From: Mesorhizobium shangrilense
GTDB lineage: Bacteria > Pseudomonadota > Alphaproteobacteria > Rhizobiales > Rhizobiaceae
Reading direction: 5' to 3'
DNA: 64,000 nt
NCBI RefSeq assembly: GCF_028826155.1
Contig: NZ_JAQGPN010000001.1
Coordinates: forward strand, 3,601,501 to 3,665,500
In this document: piece by piece, positions 47,350-57,206 of the stretch
Numbering within the stretch: the stretch's first letter is position 1
How the letters are laid out: the number at the start of each line of letters is the position of its first letter
Program-made: the position numbers and the translations under genes
The notes under the pieces: model-generated
Seen by the model: the letters and a program-made list of their open reading frames with translations, nothing else
Told to the model about the DNA's origin: nothing
Database searches by the model: none

Positions 47350-48098
47350 CAGTTCACGAAGTTGAACAAACGCGTCGGCCGCATCTCGGTCGGCCACTTC
47401 CAGATCTCCAGCGGGCTGGCGCCGCCGGCGATCGAGAAGAAGATGATATTGGCGCGTCCAACAAGGTTTTCATAGGGCACGAAGCCAACTGCGAAGCGGC
47501 TGTCGGTGGAGTTGTCGCGATTGTCGCCCATCATGAAGTAGTGGCCTTCGGGCACGATGAACTCGCGCGTGTCGTCGCCGATTCCGTTCGGCGAGAGATC
47601 CAGCGTGTCGTAGCTGACGCCGTTCGGCAGCGTCTCGCGATAGACGTCGACCGGGCGATCCATCTCGGTCACATCCGGATCCTCGATCTGGCCCACCTTC
47701 TCGCGCTGCACCGGCGCTCCGTTGATGTACAACTGGCCGCCGCGCATCTGAATGCGATCTCCAGGCAGGCCGATGACGCGCTTGATGTAGTCGAGCGAGG
47801 GATTCGGGGGATACTTGAAGACGACGACTTCGCCCCGCTCGGGCTCGCCTCCCCAGATGCGTCCCGAGAAGATGTTCGGCGAGAACGGCAGCGAGTGACG
47901 CGAGTAGCCGTAGGCCCACTTGGTGACGAACAGATAGTCGCCCTCCAGAAGCGTCGGCCGCATCGAACCTGAGGGGATCGAGAACGGCTGGAACAGGAAG
48001 GTGCGGATCACGAGGGCGAGCAGCAGCGCCTGCACGATGACGCTGACTGTCTCGCCAAGTCCGCCGGCCTTCTTCCGGGTCTTTTCGGCCACGCTCAT
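47349..48098 (-). CDS. lepB: signal peptidase I
   Basis: 249 residues. One N-terminal membrane segment (VSVIVQALLLALVIRTFLFQ), then SIPSGSMRPTLLEGDYLFVT with the catalytic Ser and SLDYIKRVIGLPGDRIQMRG with the catalytic Lys; GHYFMMGDNRDNSTDSRF is box E. Cleaves signal peptides of exported proteins such as the porins in this window. Overlaps rnc by one base (TGATG). Confidence 0.97.
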   Translation of the reverse strand: MSVAEKTRKKAGGLGETVSVIVQALLLALVIRTFLFQPFSIPSGSMRPTLLEGDYLFVTKWAYGYSRHSLPFSPNIFSGRIWGGEPERGEVVVFKYPPNPSLDYIKRVIGLPGDRIQMRGGQLYINGAPVQREKVGQIEDPDVTEMDRPVDVYRETLPNGVSYDTLDLSPNGIGDDTREFIVPEGHYFMMGDNRDNSTDSRFAVGFVPYENLVGRANIIFFSIAGGASPLEIWKWPTEMRPTRLFNFVN

Positions 48099-48185
48099 GT
48101 CTTCCTCGTTTTCCGATGGGCTTCGTCTTAGCGGCTCGGTCGATTCCGGGCAACGGCCTCGCGCGCTTTGCCGCGGGGTTGTTCG

Positions 48186-48228
48186 GACGATGATGGCTGT
48201 TTCTCGCTCGTTTCAGACGATGATGGCT
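48186..48228. repeat. 13-bp direct repeat GACGATGATGGCT
   Basis: Two exact copies at 48186-48198 and 48216-48228, 30 bp apart start to start, between lepB and acpS. The second copy touches the acpS stop. It may be a short duplication; no function is apparent. Confidence 0.75.
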
Positions 48229-48631
48229 ATTGTTCGACCGCAAGCGCCTCGATGATGACGAAGGCCTGCGCCAAGGGAAAATCATCGGTAATGGTGAGGT
48301 GGATGACTGCCCGATGCTTTGCCGGCAGCATCCTTTCAAGCCGCGCCGCCGCTCCGCCGGTCAGGTGCATGGTGGGCTTTCCGCCGGGCAGATTGACGAC
48401 ACCCATTTCGCGCCAGAACACCCCGTCCGACATGCCGGTGCCCAGCGCCTTGGCGCAGGCCTCCTTGGCCGCGAAGCGTTTTGCGTAGGAAGCCGCACGC
48501 TGGGCCCGGCGATCCGATTTGGCGCGCTCGACCGGTGTGTAGACGCGTGCCAGAAAACGCTCGCCGTGGCGCTCGAGCGCCTTTTCGATGCGACGGATGT
48601 CGATCAGATCGCTGCCAATTCCAAGGATCAC
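48227..48631 (-). CDS. acpS: holo-[acyl-carrier-protein] synthase
   Basis: 134 residues from GTG 48631 (read as [20 protein letters not shown]), preceded by AAGGAG 8-9 nt upstream. Motifs [31 protein letters not shown] and LHLTITDD match AcpS; Asp8 and the Glu of AAKEA bind Mg. Transfers 4'-phosphopantetheine from CoA to ACP. In the block between pyrE (13 nt upstream) and lepB. Confidence 0.95.
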   Translation of the reverse strand: MILGIGSDLIDIRRIEKALERHGERFLARVYTPVERAKSDRRAQRAASYAKRFAAKEACAKALGTGMSDGVFWREMGVVNLPGGKPTMHLTGGAAARLERMLPAKHRAVIHLTITDDFPLAQAFVIIEALAVEQ

Positions 48632-48644
48632 CAGGGTGGCTCCT

Positions 48645-49223
48645 TCAGATGTTGCGGCTGCCCGGCTTGACGGGCGGAATGGCCGCCAGTTCGGGCGGAA
48701 GCCGGTCGGCCGGGTAGGCCGGCACCTCGTACTCGGCGAGCGCAATCAACGGGACACCCACGTCGGATTTGCCGGCCGAACGGTCGATGATGCACGCAGC
48801 GGCAATGACCTCCGCGCCAAGCTTGCGCAAACAGTCGATGGTTTCGCGGATCGACAGGCCGGTGGTGACAATGTCCTCGACGATGACGACGCGCGCCCCC
48901 TTCTCGATCTCGAAGCGGCGGAGCTGAAACTCGCCCGCTTCGCGCTCGACCCAGATGGCGGGAACGCCGAGGTGGCGTGACGTCTCGTAGGCAGGAATCA
49001 GGCCGCCGATCGCCGGACCGACGACAAAGTCGATCTGGCCCGGGACGTCCTGCCGGATCTTCGCGGCCAGCGCCTTGCACAGCCGCTCGGTCTTGTCGGC
49101 ATGCATGAAGACCCGCGCCTTCTGCAGGAAGACCGGACTGCGCAAGCCCGACGTCAGGATGAAATGTCCCTCCAGCACCGCGCCGGCGGAGCGGAAGACG
49201 TCGAGGACTTCGTTGGTGTTCAT
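48645..49223 (-). CDS. pyrE: orotate phosphoribosyltransferase
   Basis: 192 residues from ATG 49223 ([20 protein letters not shown]), with GAGG 5 nt upstream; the frame extends upstream over the rsh stop but lacks support. PRPP loop [20 protein letters not shown], and [20 protein letters not shown]. Makes OMP from orotate and PRPP. Located in the rsh-acpS block, common in rhizobia. Confidence 0.95.
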   Translation of the reverse strand: MNTNEVLDVFRSAGAVLEGHFILTSGLRSPVFLQKARVFMHADKTERLCKALAAKIRQDVPGQIDFVVGPAIGGLIPAYETSRHLGVPAIWVEREAGEFQLRRFEIEKGARVVIVEDIVTTGLSIRETIDCLRKLGAEVIAAACIIDRSAGKSDVGVPLIALAEYEVPAYPADRLPPELAAIPPVKPGSRNI

Positions 49224-49248
49224 TCTACCTCTATGCCTGCGTTTGACC

Positions 49249-51480
49249 TCAGCCATTCACGCGGCGCACGCCGCTGACGGCCGAACTGTCCTTCAGCTGC
49301 GAGAGCAGCCGGTTGAGATGCTTCAGGTCCCACACTTCGAGGTCGATCAGCATCTCGGTGAAGTCGGGCGCCGTTCTGACCATCGACAGCATATGAATGT
49401 TGGCGTCGTTAGTCGCGACGACCTGCGCTATTTCGGCAAGCGAACCGGGAGCGTTGATGGCCGACACCGAAATGCGAGCCGGGAACCGCTCCTTCATGCC
49501 CTCGTCGATATCCCAGCGCACGTCGACCCAGCGCTCCGGCTGATCGTCGAACGCCGTGAGCGAAGGCGACTGGATGGGGTAGATGGTGATGCCCGCGCCC
49601 GGCTGCAGGATGCCGACAATACGGTCGCCGGGCACAGCGCCTTCGGGTGCAAACTTCACCGGGAGGTCTCCACGCACGCCGCGGATCGGCACCGCGCCCT
49701 CCCCCTTGCGCTCGCTCCTCTGGCGGCGCGATGAACGGCCGGGAATTTGGAACAGCATGCCGGCGGCGTTGCGCAGGTTGAACCACCCCTCCTCGCGCGG
49801 CTTCTGCGGAGCGGACGTGACGCGCTCATCCTTATAGTCGGGGAACATCGCCTTCAGCACATCGGCGGACGCAAGCTCGCCGCGCCCCACCGAGGCCAGC
49901 ACGTCCTCGACGTCCTTGCGCGCAAGGCGCGGCAGGACAGGCTTCAGCTTCTCCTTCTGGAAAACCTTTCCGGCGCGCTCGAATGCGCGCTCCAGGATGC
50001 GCAGGCCCAGACCGGAATATTGCTTGCGGACCGCATTCTTGGTCGCCCGCCGGATCGCAGCGCGCGCCTTGCCGGTAACGACGATGGACTCCCACGCGGC
50101 GGGCGGCGTTTGGGCGTTCGAGCGGATGATCTCGACCTCGTCGCCATTTTTTAGCTCGGTCATCAGCGGCATAGTGCGGCCGTTGACCTTGGCCCCGACG
50201 CAGGTGTCGCCGACATCTGTATGCACGGCGTACGCAAAATCGATCGGGGTGGCGCCACGTGGCAGCGCGATCAGCCTTCCCTTCGGCGTGAAGCAGAAGA
50301 CCTGGTCCTGGAAAAGTTCAAGCTTGGTGTTTTCGAGGAAGTCTTCCGGGTTATCGCCTTCGGCCAGCTGCTCGATCGTGCGCCGGAGCCAGGCATAGGC
50401 GTTGGTGTCCTTCGACAAGGCATGGCTCGATCCGTTGCCGGACTGGCTACCGTCCTTGTAGAGCGCATGGGCCGCCACGCCGTATTCGGCGACGTTATGC
50501 ATGCTTCGCGTTCGGATCTGGAGTTCGACGCGCTGGTTCGACGGACCGACGATGGTGGTGTGGATCGACCGGTAGTCGTTCTGCTTCGGCGTCGAGATGT
50601 AATCCTTGAAGCGACCGGGGACCATGGACCAGGAGGTATGGATGGCGCCCAGCGCGCGGTAGCAGTCCTCCACAGTATCGACCAGGACGCGGAAGCCGAA
50701 AATGTCCGACAGTTGCTCGAAGGAAAGCGCCTTGGTCTCCATCTTGCGGAAGACAGACCAGGGCTTCTTCTGGCGACTCTTGACCGTAGCGTTGATGGAG
50801 TATTTCTCGAACAGCTTCGTCAGCGTCTTCTCGATATCCTCGATGACGCCGCGATTCCGCTCGACGACCTCTGCCAGGCGCGCGGTCACCGTTTTGTAGG
50901 CTTCCGGATTGATGTAGCGGAAGGAGAGGTCTTCCAACTCCTCGCGCACGCCCTGCATGCCCATGCGCCCGGCCAGCGGCGCATAGATGTCCATTGTCTC
51001 TTCGGCGATGCGCAACCGCTTGCTCTCAGGCATGTGGTCCATCGTGCGCATGTTGTGGAGGCGGTCGGCAAGCTTGACCAGAAGCACCCGCACGTCCTCG
51101 GCGATCGCCAGAAGCAGTTTTCTCAGGTTCTCAGCCTGCTCGGCCTTTTTGGAGACCAGATCGAGCTTCTTCAGCTTGGTCAGGCCTTCGACCAGACGCC
51201 CGAGGTCCGGTCCGAACAGTTCGTCGATCTCCTGACGCGTCGCCGTCGTGTCCTCGATCGTGTCATGCAGCAGGGCAACCGCAATCGTCGCCTCATCCAT
51301 GTGCATGTCGGTGAGGATCGCCGCCACCTCCAGCGGGTGGGAGAAATAGGGATCTCCCGAAGCACGGCGCTGGTGGCCATGCTTCTGCATGGCGTACACA
51401 TAGGCCTTGTTCAACAAGGCTTCGTTTGCGTCAGGCTTGTAGCGCTGGACGCGCTCGACAAGCTCGTACTGACGCATCAT
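49249..51480 (-). CDS. rsh: bifunctional (p)ppGpp synthetase/hydrolase
   Basis: 743 residues. Hydrolase HD domain: [40 protein letters not shown]. Synthetase: [20 protein letters not shown] and [44 protein letters not shown]-terminal ACT ([20 protein letters not shown]). A single long Rsh (RelA/SpoT) of this type controls the stringent response in alphaproteobacteria. Between rpoZ and pyrE, its normal place. Confidence 0.97.
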   Translation of the reverse strand: MMRQYELVERVQRYKPDANEALLNKAYVYAMQKHGHQRRASGDPYFSHPLEVAAILTDMHMDEATIAVALLHDTIEDTTATRQEIDELFGPDLGRLVEGLTKLKKLDLVSKKAEQAENLRKLLLAIAEDVRVLLVKLADRLHNMRTMDHMPESKRLRIAEETMDIYAPLAGRMGMQGVREELEDLSFRYINPEAYKTVTARLAEVVERNRGVIEDIEKTLTKLFEKYSINATVKSRQKKPWSVFRKMETKALSFEQLSDIFGFRVLVDTVEDCYRALGAIHTSWSMVPGRFKDYISTPKQNDYRSIHTTIVGPSNQRVELQIRTRSMHNVAEYGVAAHALYKDGSQSGNGSSHALSKDTNAYAWLRRTIEQLAEGDNPEDFLENTKLELFQDQVFCFTPKGRLIALPRGATPIDFAYAVHTDVGDTCVGAKVNGRTMPLMTELKNGDEVEIIRSNAQTPPAAWESIVVTGKARAAIRRATKNAVRKQYSGLGLRILERAFERAGKVFQKEKLKPVLPRLARKDVEDVLASVGRGELASADVLKAMFPDYKDERVTSAPQKPREEGWFNLRNAAGMLFQIPGRSSRRQRSERKGEGAVPIRGVRGDLPVKFAPEGAVPGDRIVGILQPGAGITIYPIQSPSLTAFDDQPERWVDVRWDIDEGMKERFPARISVSAINAPGSLAEIAQVVATNDANIHMLSMVRTAPDFTEMLIDLEVWDLKHLNRLLSQLKDSSAVSGVRRVNG

Positions 51481-51508
51481 AGGCGAAATCCCGGAAGCAC
51501 AAAGAAAT

Positions 51509-51537
51509 CAAGCGCCGCGTCAATGACGCAGCGCTTG
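51509..51537 (-). terminator. long hairpin between rpoZ and rsh
   Basis: CAAGCGC-C-GCGTC (51509-51521), 3-nt loop, GACGC-A-GCGCTTG (51525-51537): 12 pairs with one C/A mismatch. In the minus direction it is followed by GATTTCTTTG. It sits 55 nt after rpoZ and could attenuate or partly end rpoZ transcription before rsh. Confidence 0.5.
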
Positions 51538-51592
51538 AAGCAATTAGACATGAATCGCGCCGCCACGGAAGTGGCTGAACGCGTTTCGCAAA

Positions 51593-51997
51593 TCAGAAGT
51601 CGTCGCTCTTTTCCGGCGGCACAAGGCCCTCGATGCCGGCGAGCAGATCTTCCTCCGACATCCGGTCGAAGGTGATGTTGCTGTCTTCGTCCTCGTCGAC
51701 GGCGCTGGCGACGGCCGGCACCGTCTTGTCCGCAACCTCGGGGGCCTCCGGCGCCTCGGGCTCGTCAACCTCGACGTGCTTCTGGAGGGAGTGGATCAGA
51801 TCTTCCTTGAGGTCGCCTGGCGACAGGACCTCGTCGGCAATCTCGCGCAGGGCGACGACCGGATTCTTGTCGTTGTCGCGATCCACCATGATCGAGGCGC
51901 CCTGCGAAATCTGCCGCGCACGATGGCTGGCGAGCAGGACGAGTTCGAAGCGGTTGTCGACCTTATCGATGCAGTCTTCAACAGTAACGCGGGCCAC
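51593..51997 (-). CDS. rpoZ: RNA polymerase omega subunit
   Basis: 134 residues. [20 protein letters not shown] and [20 protein letters not shown] are the omega core; [20 protein letters not shown] follows. The C-terminal ~60 residues are an acidic Glu/Asp/Pro-rich tail, as in other rhizobial omegas. Placed upstream of rsh. Stabilises the beta-prime subunit and is part of a ppGpp site in proteobacteria. Confidence 0.96.
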   Translation of the reverse strand: MARVTVEDCIDKVDNRFELVLLASHRARQISQGASIMVDRDNDKNPVVALREIADEVLSPGDLKEDLIHSLQKHVEVDEPEAPEAPEVADKTVPAVASAVDEDEDSNITFDRMSEEDLLAGIEGLVPPEKSDDF

Positions 51998-52215
51998 TGA
52001 TTGCCCCTTTCACGCTTGGATGTGTCGGAAAACTTGCGTGCTCCATAAACTGAAGCACTCCAGATTTCAAGCAATTTGGGCATAGGGACGCGGAGCTCGC
52101 GGATCGGCGAGCCTAGCCCCTCCTCTTCACATTTCCTTGCGTCACCTTGCATGTGGGTTGCGGGAATAAGGAAGAACGCTATCTGATCTATCGTTGACAT
52201 CAAATCGATTACGGC

Positions 52216-52247
52216 GTGAAACCGTAGACGCTGGCCGTACGTTTCAC
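52216..52247. promoter_or_regulatory. inverted repeat upstream of the NYN gene
   Basis: GTGAAAC (52216-52222) and GTTTCAC (52241-52247), exact 7-bp arms with an 18-bp spacer, ending 40 bp before the NYN start. A TTGACA at 52194-52199 is 16 bp upstream, so the left arm would overlap a -10 region. Candidate operator; regulator unknown. Confidence 0.4.
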
Positions 52248-52287
52248 ACTGGACTGTTTGAGATCATTACATTCAGGGACTACCGAC

Positions 52288-52866
52288 ATGTTTGATCCAC
52301 GTGAAAAGATCGCCCTTTTCATCGACGGAGCAAATCTTTACGCAACATCACGCTCGCTTGGCTTCGACATAGATTACCGCAAGCTCCTGGGAAGCTTTCA
52401 GAAAAAAGGCTATCTACTTCGCGCCTATTATTATACCGCGCTTGTAGAGGATCAGGAATATTCATCGATACGCCCGCTGATAGACTGGCTGGACTACAAC
52501 GGATACAAGGTCGTCACCAAGCCAGCAAAAGAATTCACCGACGCGTCCGGTCGCCGCAAGATAAAGGGCAACATGGACATCGAACTGACGATCGACGCGC
52601 TGGAGCTGGCGGACGTCGTCGATCACTACGTCATTTTCTCCGGCGACGGCGACTTCCGCACCCTGGTGGATGCGCTGCAGCGGCGCGGACGCAAGGTCAG
52701 CGTCGTCTCCACCATGGCGTCGCAGCCGCCGATGATCTCCGACGACCTCAGACGGCAGGCGGATTATTTCATTGACCTCATGTCGCTAAAGGCCGAGATC
52801 GGCCGCGATCCATCGGAGCGGCCAGTGCGACGTCCCGAGCCCCAGGAAAACGACGACGAGGTTTGA
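52288..52866 (+). CDS. NYN domain (LabA-like PIN-fold) protein
   Basis: 192 residues from ATG 52288, with AGGGA 8 nt upstream. ALFIDGANLYATSRSLGFDI is the NYN motif; KGNMDIELTIDALELADVVD and VIFSGDGDFRTLVDALQRRG complete the acidic metal site of LabA/DUF88-type PIN nucleases. The C-terminus is acidic/Pro-rich. Probably an RNA-processing or regulatory nuclease (family inference). Its stop overlaps the TTG start of the uracil-DNA glycosylase gene. Confidence 0.92.
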   Translation: MFDPREKIALFIDGANLYATSRSLGFDIDYRKLLGSFQKKGYLLRAYYYTALVEDQEYSSIRPLIDWLDYNGYKVVTKPAKEFTDASGRRKIKGNMDIELTIDALELADVVDHYVIFSGDGDFRTLVDALQRRGRKVSVVSTMASQPPMISDDLRRQADYFIDLMSLKAEIGRDPSERPVRRPEPQENDDEV

Positions 52867-53540
52867 CGCAGTTGCTTGCGCCGCATGTCACGGAGCCCGG
52901 CCACGACTGCCCGCTCTGCCCCCGCCTTCATGATTTCATCGCCGGATGGCGCGACAGGGAGCCCGACTGGTTCAACGGGCCGGTGCCGACCTTCCTGCCC
53001 GTCGGCGGCGACAGCAACGCACGCCTGCTGATCGTGGGACTGGCGCCCGGACTGCGCGGCGCCAACCGTACCGGCCGGCCCTTCACCGGCGACTATGCGG
53101 GCGATCTCCTCTACTCGACGCTCGTCCGCTTCGGCTTCGCGCGCGGCGTGTTCCAGGCGAGGCCCGACGACGGGCTGGAACTGATCGATACGGCGATCAC
53201 CAATGCAGTTCGCTGCGTTCCGCCGGAGAACAAGCCGACCGGCGCCGAGATCACGACCTGCCGGCGGTTTCTTTCGGCAACCATCAATCGGTTTCCACGG
53301 CTTGAAGCAGTGCTGGCGCTCGGCGCCATCGCGCACCAGTCGACCGTACGCGCACTGGGTGGACGCGTGGCGGCCCACCCGTTCAAGCACGCCGGCGAAC
53401 ACAGGATCGGCGCGCTCACGCTCTTCTCCAGCTACCACTGCTCGCGCTACAACACGAACACCGGCGTGTTGACGGAGGCGATGTTTGTCGGCGTGTTCGA
53501 GAAGATCGCCGCGTTCCTGGAGCATGAGTTGCCGCGGTGA
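52863..53540 (+). CDS. family 5 uracil-DNA glycosylase (UdgB-like)
   Basis: 225 residues from TTG 52863, which overlaps the previous stop by four bases (TTGA). N-terminal Cys pair CPLCPRL plus Cys in TNAVRCVPPENKP and TTCRRF give the Fe-S cluster of UDG families 4 and 5. Motif 1 is GLAPGLRGANRTGRPFTGD, the family 5 form with no Asp/Asn in the usual catalytic place; motif 2 is SSYHCSRYNTNTG. Removes uracil and deaminated bases. Coupled with the NYN gene. Confidence 0.9.
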   Translation: MTQLLAPHVTEPGHDCPLCPRLHDFIAGWRDREPDWFNGPVPTFLPVGGDSNARLLIVGLAPGLRGANRTGRPFTGDYAGDLLYSTLVRFGFARGVFQARPDDGLELIDTAITNAVRCVPPENKPTGAEITTCRRFLSATINRFPRLEAVLALGAIAHQSTVRALGGRVAAHPFKHAGEHRIGALTLFSSYHCSRYNTNTGVLTEAMFVGVFEKIAAFLEHELPR

Positions 53541-53749
53541 CCGGGCCGATCAGCTCACGAGCACCAAAGAACGCCCCGACATCAGACGCCAAGCCGCGTC
53601 AGAACGAATTCCACGCGCCCTCGTGCGAAATCCCACATATGCGCGCGCCGAAATGAGCGATCTACTCTGAGCGGAAGCGGCGCCAGGTCCACCTGCATTC
53701 CTGCATTCCCTTGCCGCTTAGGGAAGTGCCGCATTCATGGGAGAGCGCG

Positions 53750-53998
53750 ATGATCTCCGTGCTGACCGTATTCCATTTCCATCGTGCGGTGCATAGGAGC
53801 CCGAGCGGCGAGGACGCGCCCGACGGCCTCTACGACAAGGGCGCGATGGGGCGCGTCATCTACACTTGGGAAGAGCGCATCCGCGCTCGTCGGGAACTCG
53901 CTCGCCTTGCCAGCGAAGCTCCTGAGCTCATCCAGAAGATGGGCTTCACCATGGCCGAGGTTGACGCCGAGCTCGCCAAGCCGTTCTGGCGCCGCTGA
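53750..53998 (+). CDS. DUF1127-like small protein
   Basis: 82 residues from ATG 53750, with GGGAGAG just upstream. The C-terminal half YTWEERIRARRELARLASEA and a final DAELAKPFWRR have the pattern of DUF1127 (W..R.R.RREL..L...L...G.t..di..E..kPFWR), an Arg-rich helical domain common in rhizobia and able to bind RNA in some members. The N-terminal ~40 residues are variable. Independent gene. Confidence 0.75.
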   Translation: MISVLTVFHFHRAVHRSPSGEDAPDGLYDKGAMGRVIYTWEERIRARRELARLASEAPELIQKMGFTMAEVDAELAKPFWRR

Positions 53999-54190
53999 AC
54001 CGCGACACCGCTGGAACGCCGCATCCACGGCTCCCTCTCCTGCCGGGCAACAGGCGGTCGCGCGGCGACCGCCTCTCCGTCCATATCATCCCGTGCGTTG
54101 CAGTTCTCTGCTGCGAGCGCTACGCAACAGCAGACGATCACAGGCGGCCGAGCAGTTCCCTGCTTCGGATCGCATTGCGGACCTGCACGA

Positions 54191-55372
54191 ATGAACATCG
54201 GCCTGACAATGAGTCCCGCCAACCGGATCTATGCCGGTTTCGGCATTTATTCGTTTGGCCTGGGAAACATCTTTCCCCGTCTGCCCGATATCCAGGCGTC
54301 AATGGGTATCGAGGAGGGAGCGCTTGGCCTCGGGCTGATCGGCACGCCGGTCGGGACCCTGGCGGCACTGACCTTCGCTGCCCCGATCCTCGAAAGGATC
54401 GGCTACCGCGCCGCGCTCCTGACCACAATTCCCTTGATGAGCCTTGGTTATGCCCTTGCCGTGCACGCGCCCGGGCCGCTGATCTTTTTTCTTCTGCTCA
54501 TCCCGGTGGGGCTCATGGTCGGAACCATCGAGGTCGCGCTAAATGTCGAGGCCGATCGCACAGAGCATCTGATCGGCCGCCGCATCATGAACCGCGCCCA
54601 TTCTTTCTGGAGCTTCGGCTTCTTCGGAGCAGGCCTGTTCGGATCGGGCCTGGCGCAACTTGGACTGTCGCCGCAGGTCCACCTCGCGCTCGTCGTGCCG
54701 ATCTGCCTGCTCGGCGCAGCCTTGATCTTCGGCAACTATGAACCCGCTCCCCACCGTGCGGAGTCAAAGGGCGAGACCCTACCGCTCGTGGCACGGCCCA
54801 GCGCCGCGATCCTCATCCTGGTTGTGGTGACACTCGGCGCGATGCTGATGGAAGGCGCCAGCATGGACTGGTCCGCCATCTATATGAGGGACGTTTACAG
54901 CGCGGGACCGTTCTGGTCCGGTTTTGCGGTCGCCCTGTTCGCGCTGACCCAGGCGACCTCGCGCTTCTTCGCCGACCGGTTCGTGGACCGCTACTCGCCA
55001 AGCCGGGTCGCTCGCTTCCTGTTGAGCGTGCTCACGGCGGGCATCCTGCTGGTGTTCTTCTCCCATACGCCGGCGCTTTCGCTGCTAGGATTTGCGCTGC
55101 TCGGGATCGGCAGCAGCGCCATCTTCCCTCTCGCCATCTCCGCCGCCGCGCAGCGTACGGACCGACCTTCGGCCATCAATGTGGCGGCGCTGGCGCAGAT
55201 TTCCTTCGTCATCTTCCTGCTCGGCCCGCCCCTGCTCGGCTTCGTCGCGGAGCACTGGGGCATAAGGTGGGCATTCGGGCTTGGCCTTCCACTCGTTCTC
55301 GTCGCGTTCGCGATGGCGGGAGCGCTTGGTCGAAAGCAAGCCTATTCGCGTGACAGACCGGACCGCACCTGA
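54191..55372 (+). CDS. MFS transporter (YbjJ-like)
   Basis: 393 residues from ATG 54191 (MNIGLTMSPANRIYAGFGIY); ATG 54209 is an alternative. Twelve hydrophobic helices; FGLGNIFPRLPDIQASMGI and GALGLGLIGTPVGTLAALTF match the YbjJ group of the major facilitator superfamily, as does EGASMDWSAIYMRDV. The conserved ADRFVDRYSPSRVARFLLS is the second-half loop motif. Substrate unknown. Confidence 0.88.
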   Translation: MNIGLTMSPANRIYAGFGIYSFGLGNIFPRLPDIQASMGIEEGALGLGLIGTPVGTLAALTFAAPILERIGYRAALLTTIPLMSLGYALAVHAPGPLIFFLLLIPVGLMVGTIEVALNVEADRTEHLIGRRIMNRAHSFWSFGFFGAGLFGSGLAQLGLSPQVHLALVVPICLLGAALIFGNYEPAPHRAESKGETLPLVARPSAAILILVVVTLGAMLMEGASMDWSAIYMRDVYSAGPFWSGFAVALFALTQATSRFFADRFVDRYSPSRVARFLLSVLTAGILLVFFSHTPALSLLGFALLGIGSSAIFPLAISAAAQRTDRPSAINVAALAQISFVIFLLGPPLLGFVAEHWGIRWAFGLGLPLVLVAFAMAGALGRKQAYSRDRPDRT

Positions 55373-55579
55373 CCAAGACTTGCCTCTGGACCGACGGAGG
55401 CAATAGGCGGCCGCAGAGGGGGCGACGGCGGGAACCTGAACATCCGCTTCGGCGGGTTTGGGAAGGTGGGGCGTCCTGGCCTCCGAAGAACTTACCGGCG
55501 TCAAGGCCGTCCAGGCATCAAGCCATCGCAGGCATACGAAGCGGTGGATTCCGAAGGTTGCGTGCGCTGGGGCAGGCTC

Positions 55580-56059
55580 CTAGCCGCGCTCCTTCAGCAA
55601 CCGCCCCTTCTCCCGCGCCCAATCGCGCTGCTTTTCGCTCTCGCGCTTGTCGTGCAGCTTCTTGCCACGCGCGATGGCGAGCAGCAGCTTGGCGCGGCCG
55701 CGATCGTTGAAGTAGATCTTGAGCGGCACCATGGTCATGCCTTCGCGGTCGACTGCCTGCCCAAGGCGCGCCATCTCGCGCTTTTTCAGCAACAGCTTCC
55801 TGCGTCGGCGCGGCTCGTGGTTGAAGCGGTTACCCTGCAGATATTCAGGCACATAGGAGTTGATGAGCCAGATCTCGCCATCCTCCAGAGAGGCATAGGA
55901 CTCCTGGATGTTGGCGTGCCCCTGCCGCAGTGACTTCACCTCGGTGCCGGTCAGCACAAGGCCGGTCTCGAGCGTGTCGAGCACCTCATATGCAAAGCGC
56001 GCCTTGCGGTTTTCCGCAGCGACCTTGTTGTTCGGATCGGATTTCTTGCCGGGAGCCAT
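55580..56059 (-). CDS. smpB: SsrA-binding protein SmpB
   Basis: 159 residues. [60 protein letters not shown] and the basic tail [20 protein letters not shown] are SmpB signatures. Binds tmRNA in trans-translation. No tmRNA gene was recognised in this window. Follows dapA on the minus strand by 24 nt. Confidence 0.97.
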   Translation of the reverse strand: MAPGKKSDPNNKVAAENRKARFAYEVLDTLETGLVLTGTEVKSLRQGHANIQESYASLEDGEIWLINSYVPEYLQGNRFNHEPRRRRKLLLKKREMARLGQAVDREGMTMVPLKIYFNDRGRAKLLLAIARGKKLHDKRESEKQRDWAREKGRLLKERG

Positions 56060-56083
56060 GCTGGGTAGATAGGCGGTTTGCGC

Positions 56084-56965
56084 CTAGTTTATCAATCCCG
56101 CGTGCTGCATCGCCGCATCGATCTTCTCGGCGGTCGACGCCTCGATCGTGGTGAGCGGCGAGCGCACAATGTTCTCGACCTTGCCCAGCTTCGACAGCGC
56201 GTACTTGGCGCCAGCAAGCCCGGGCTCAATGAAGATCGCCTTGTGCAGCGGCATCAGGCGGTCCTGCAGTTCCAGCGCGCGCTCCTTGTCGTTGCGAAGC
56301 GTGGCTTCCTGGAATTCCGCGCACAGGCGCGGCGCGACATTCGCCGTCACCGAAATGCAGCCGACGCCGCCGTGCGCGTTGAAGCCGAGCGCCGAAGCGT
56401 CCTCGCCGGAGAGCTGGATGAAATCCTTGCCGCAGGTCATGCGCTGCTCGGAGACCCGCTCGACCTTGCCGGTGGCGTCCTTGACGCCGACGATGTTCTT
56501 GAAGTCGTGAGCCAACCGGCCCATCGTCTCCGGCGTCATGTCAACGACCGAGCGCGGCGGGATGTTATAGATGATGATCGGCAGGCTGGTCGCCTTGGCG
56601 ACCGCCGCGAAATGGGCATAGAGACCGCGCTGGGTCGGCTTGTTGTAGTAGGGCGTCACCACCAGCACGGCGTCGGCGCCGACCTTCTCCGCATATTCGA
56701 CTAGGCCGACCGCCTCCGCGGTATTGTTGGAGCCGGCGCCGGCGACAACGGGGACCCTCCCCTTCGCCACTTCGACACAGGTCTTCACCACAGCGCGATG
56801 CTCGTCATGCGAGAGCGTTGGGGATTCACCGGTCGTACCTACGGGAACAAGGCCCGTAGTACCTTCCGCGATCTGCCATTCGACGAAAGCCCGAAAGGTT
56901 TTCTCGTCGAATGCGCCGCCATTCGTGAAAGGCGTCACAAGCGCAGTCAACGACCCTCTGAGCAT
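56084..56965 (-). CDS. dapA: 4-hydroxy-tetrahydrodipicolinate synthase
   Basis: 293 residues. [40 protein letters not shown] (GTTGE), [20 protein letters not shown] (catalytic Tyr) and [20 protein letters not shown]; the Schiff-base Lys is in [14 protein letters not shown]. First step of lysine and diaminopimelate synthesis. Operon with smpB; divergent from the lytic transglycosylase gene, an arrangement typical of rhizobia. Confidence 0.97.
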   Translation of the reverse strand: MLRGSLTALVTPFTNGGAFDEKTFRAFVEWQIAEGTTGLVPVGTTGESPTLSHDEHRAVVKTCVEVAKGRVPVVAGAGSNNTAEAVGLVEYAEKVGADAVLVVTPYYNKPTQRGLYAHFAAVAKATSLPIIIYNIPPRSVVDMTPETMGRLAHDFKNIVGVKDATGKVERVSEQRMTCGKDFIQLSGEDASALGFNAHGGVGCISVTANVAPRLCAEFQEATLRNDKERALELQDRLMPLHKAIFIEPGLAGAKYALSKLGKVENIVRSPLTTIEASTAEKIDAAMQHAGLIN

Positions 56966-57206
56966 CTTCTCGCGAACTCCATGGCCCCATTCCGCAGGGC
57001 GTATTGTCTTGAATCGCGCCTTCTAACGGAAGGCGAAGCCGCGCACCATAGTCTTGACACTTCAAGCCCGCAATAAACGGCGGTTCCCCGAAAAGCGACA
57101 ATCTATGGATCGGATCAACCAATCGTTAACCCGCTCTTCACCGGCTGCCCATAGGCTGTCGCATACCCGCTCAGCCGTGTATTGTGACTGGAAGGGGAAA
57201 TTGTTG

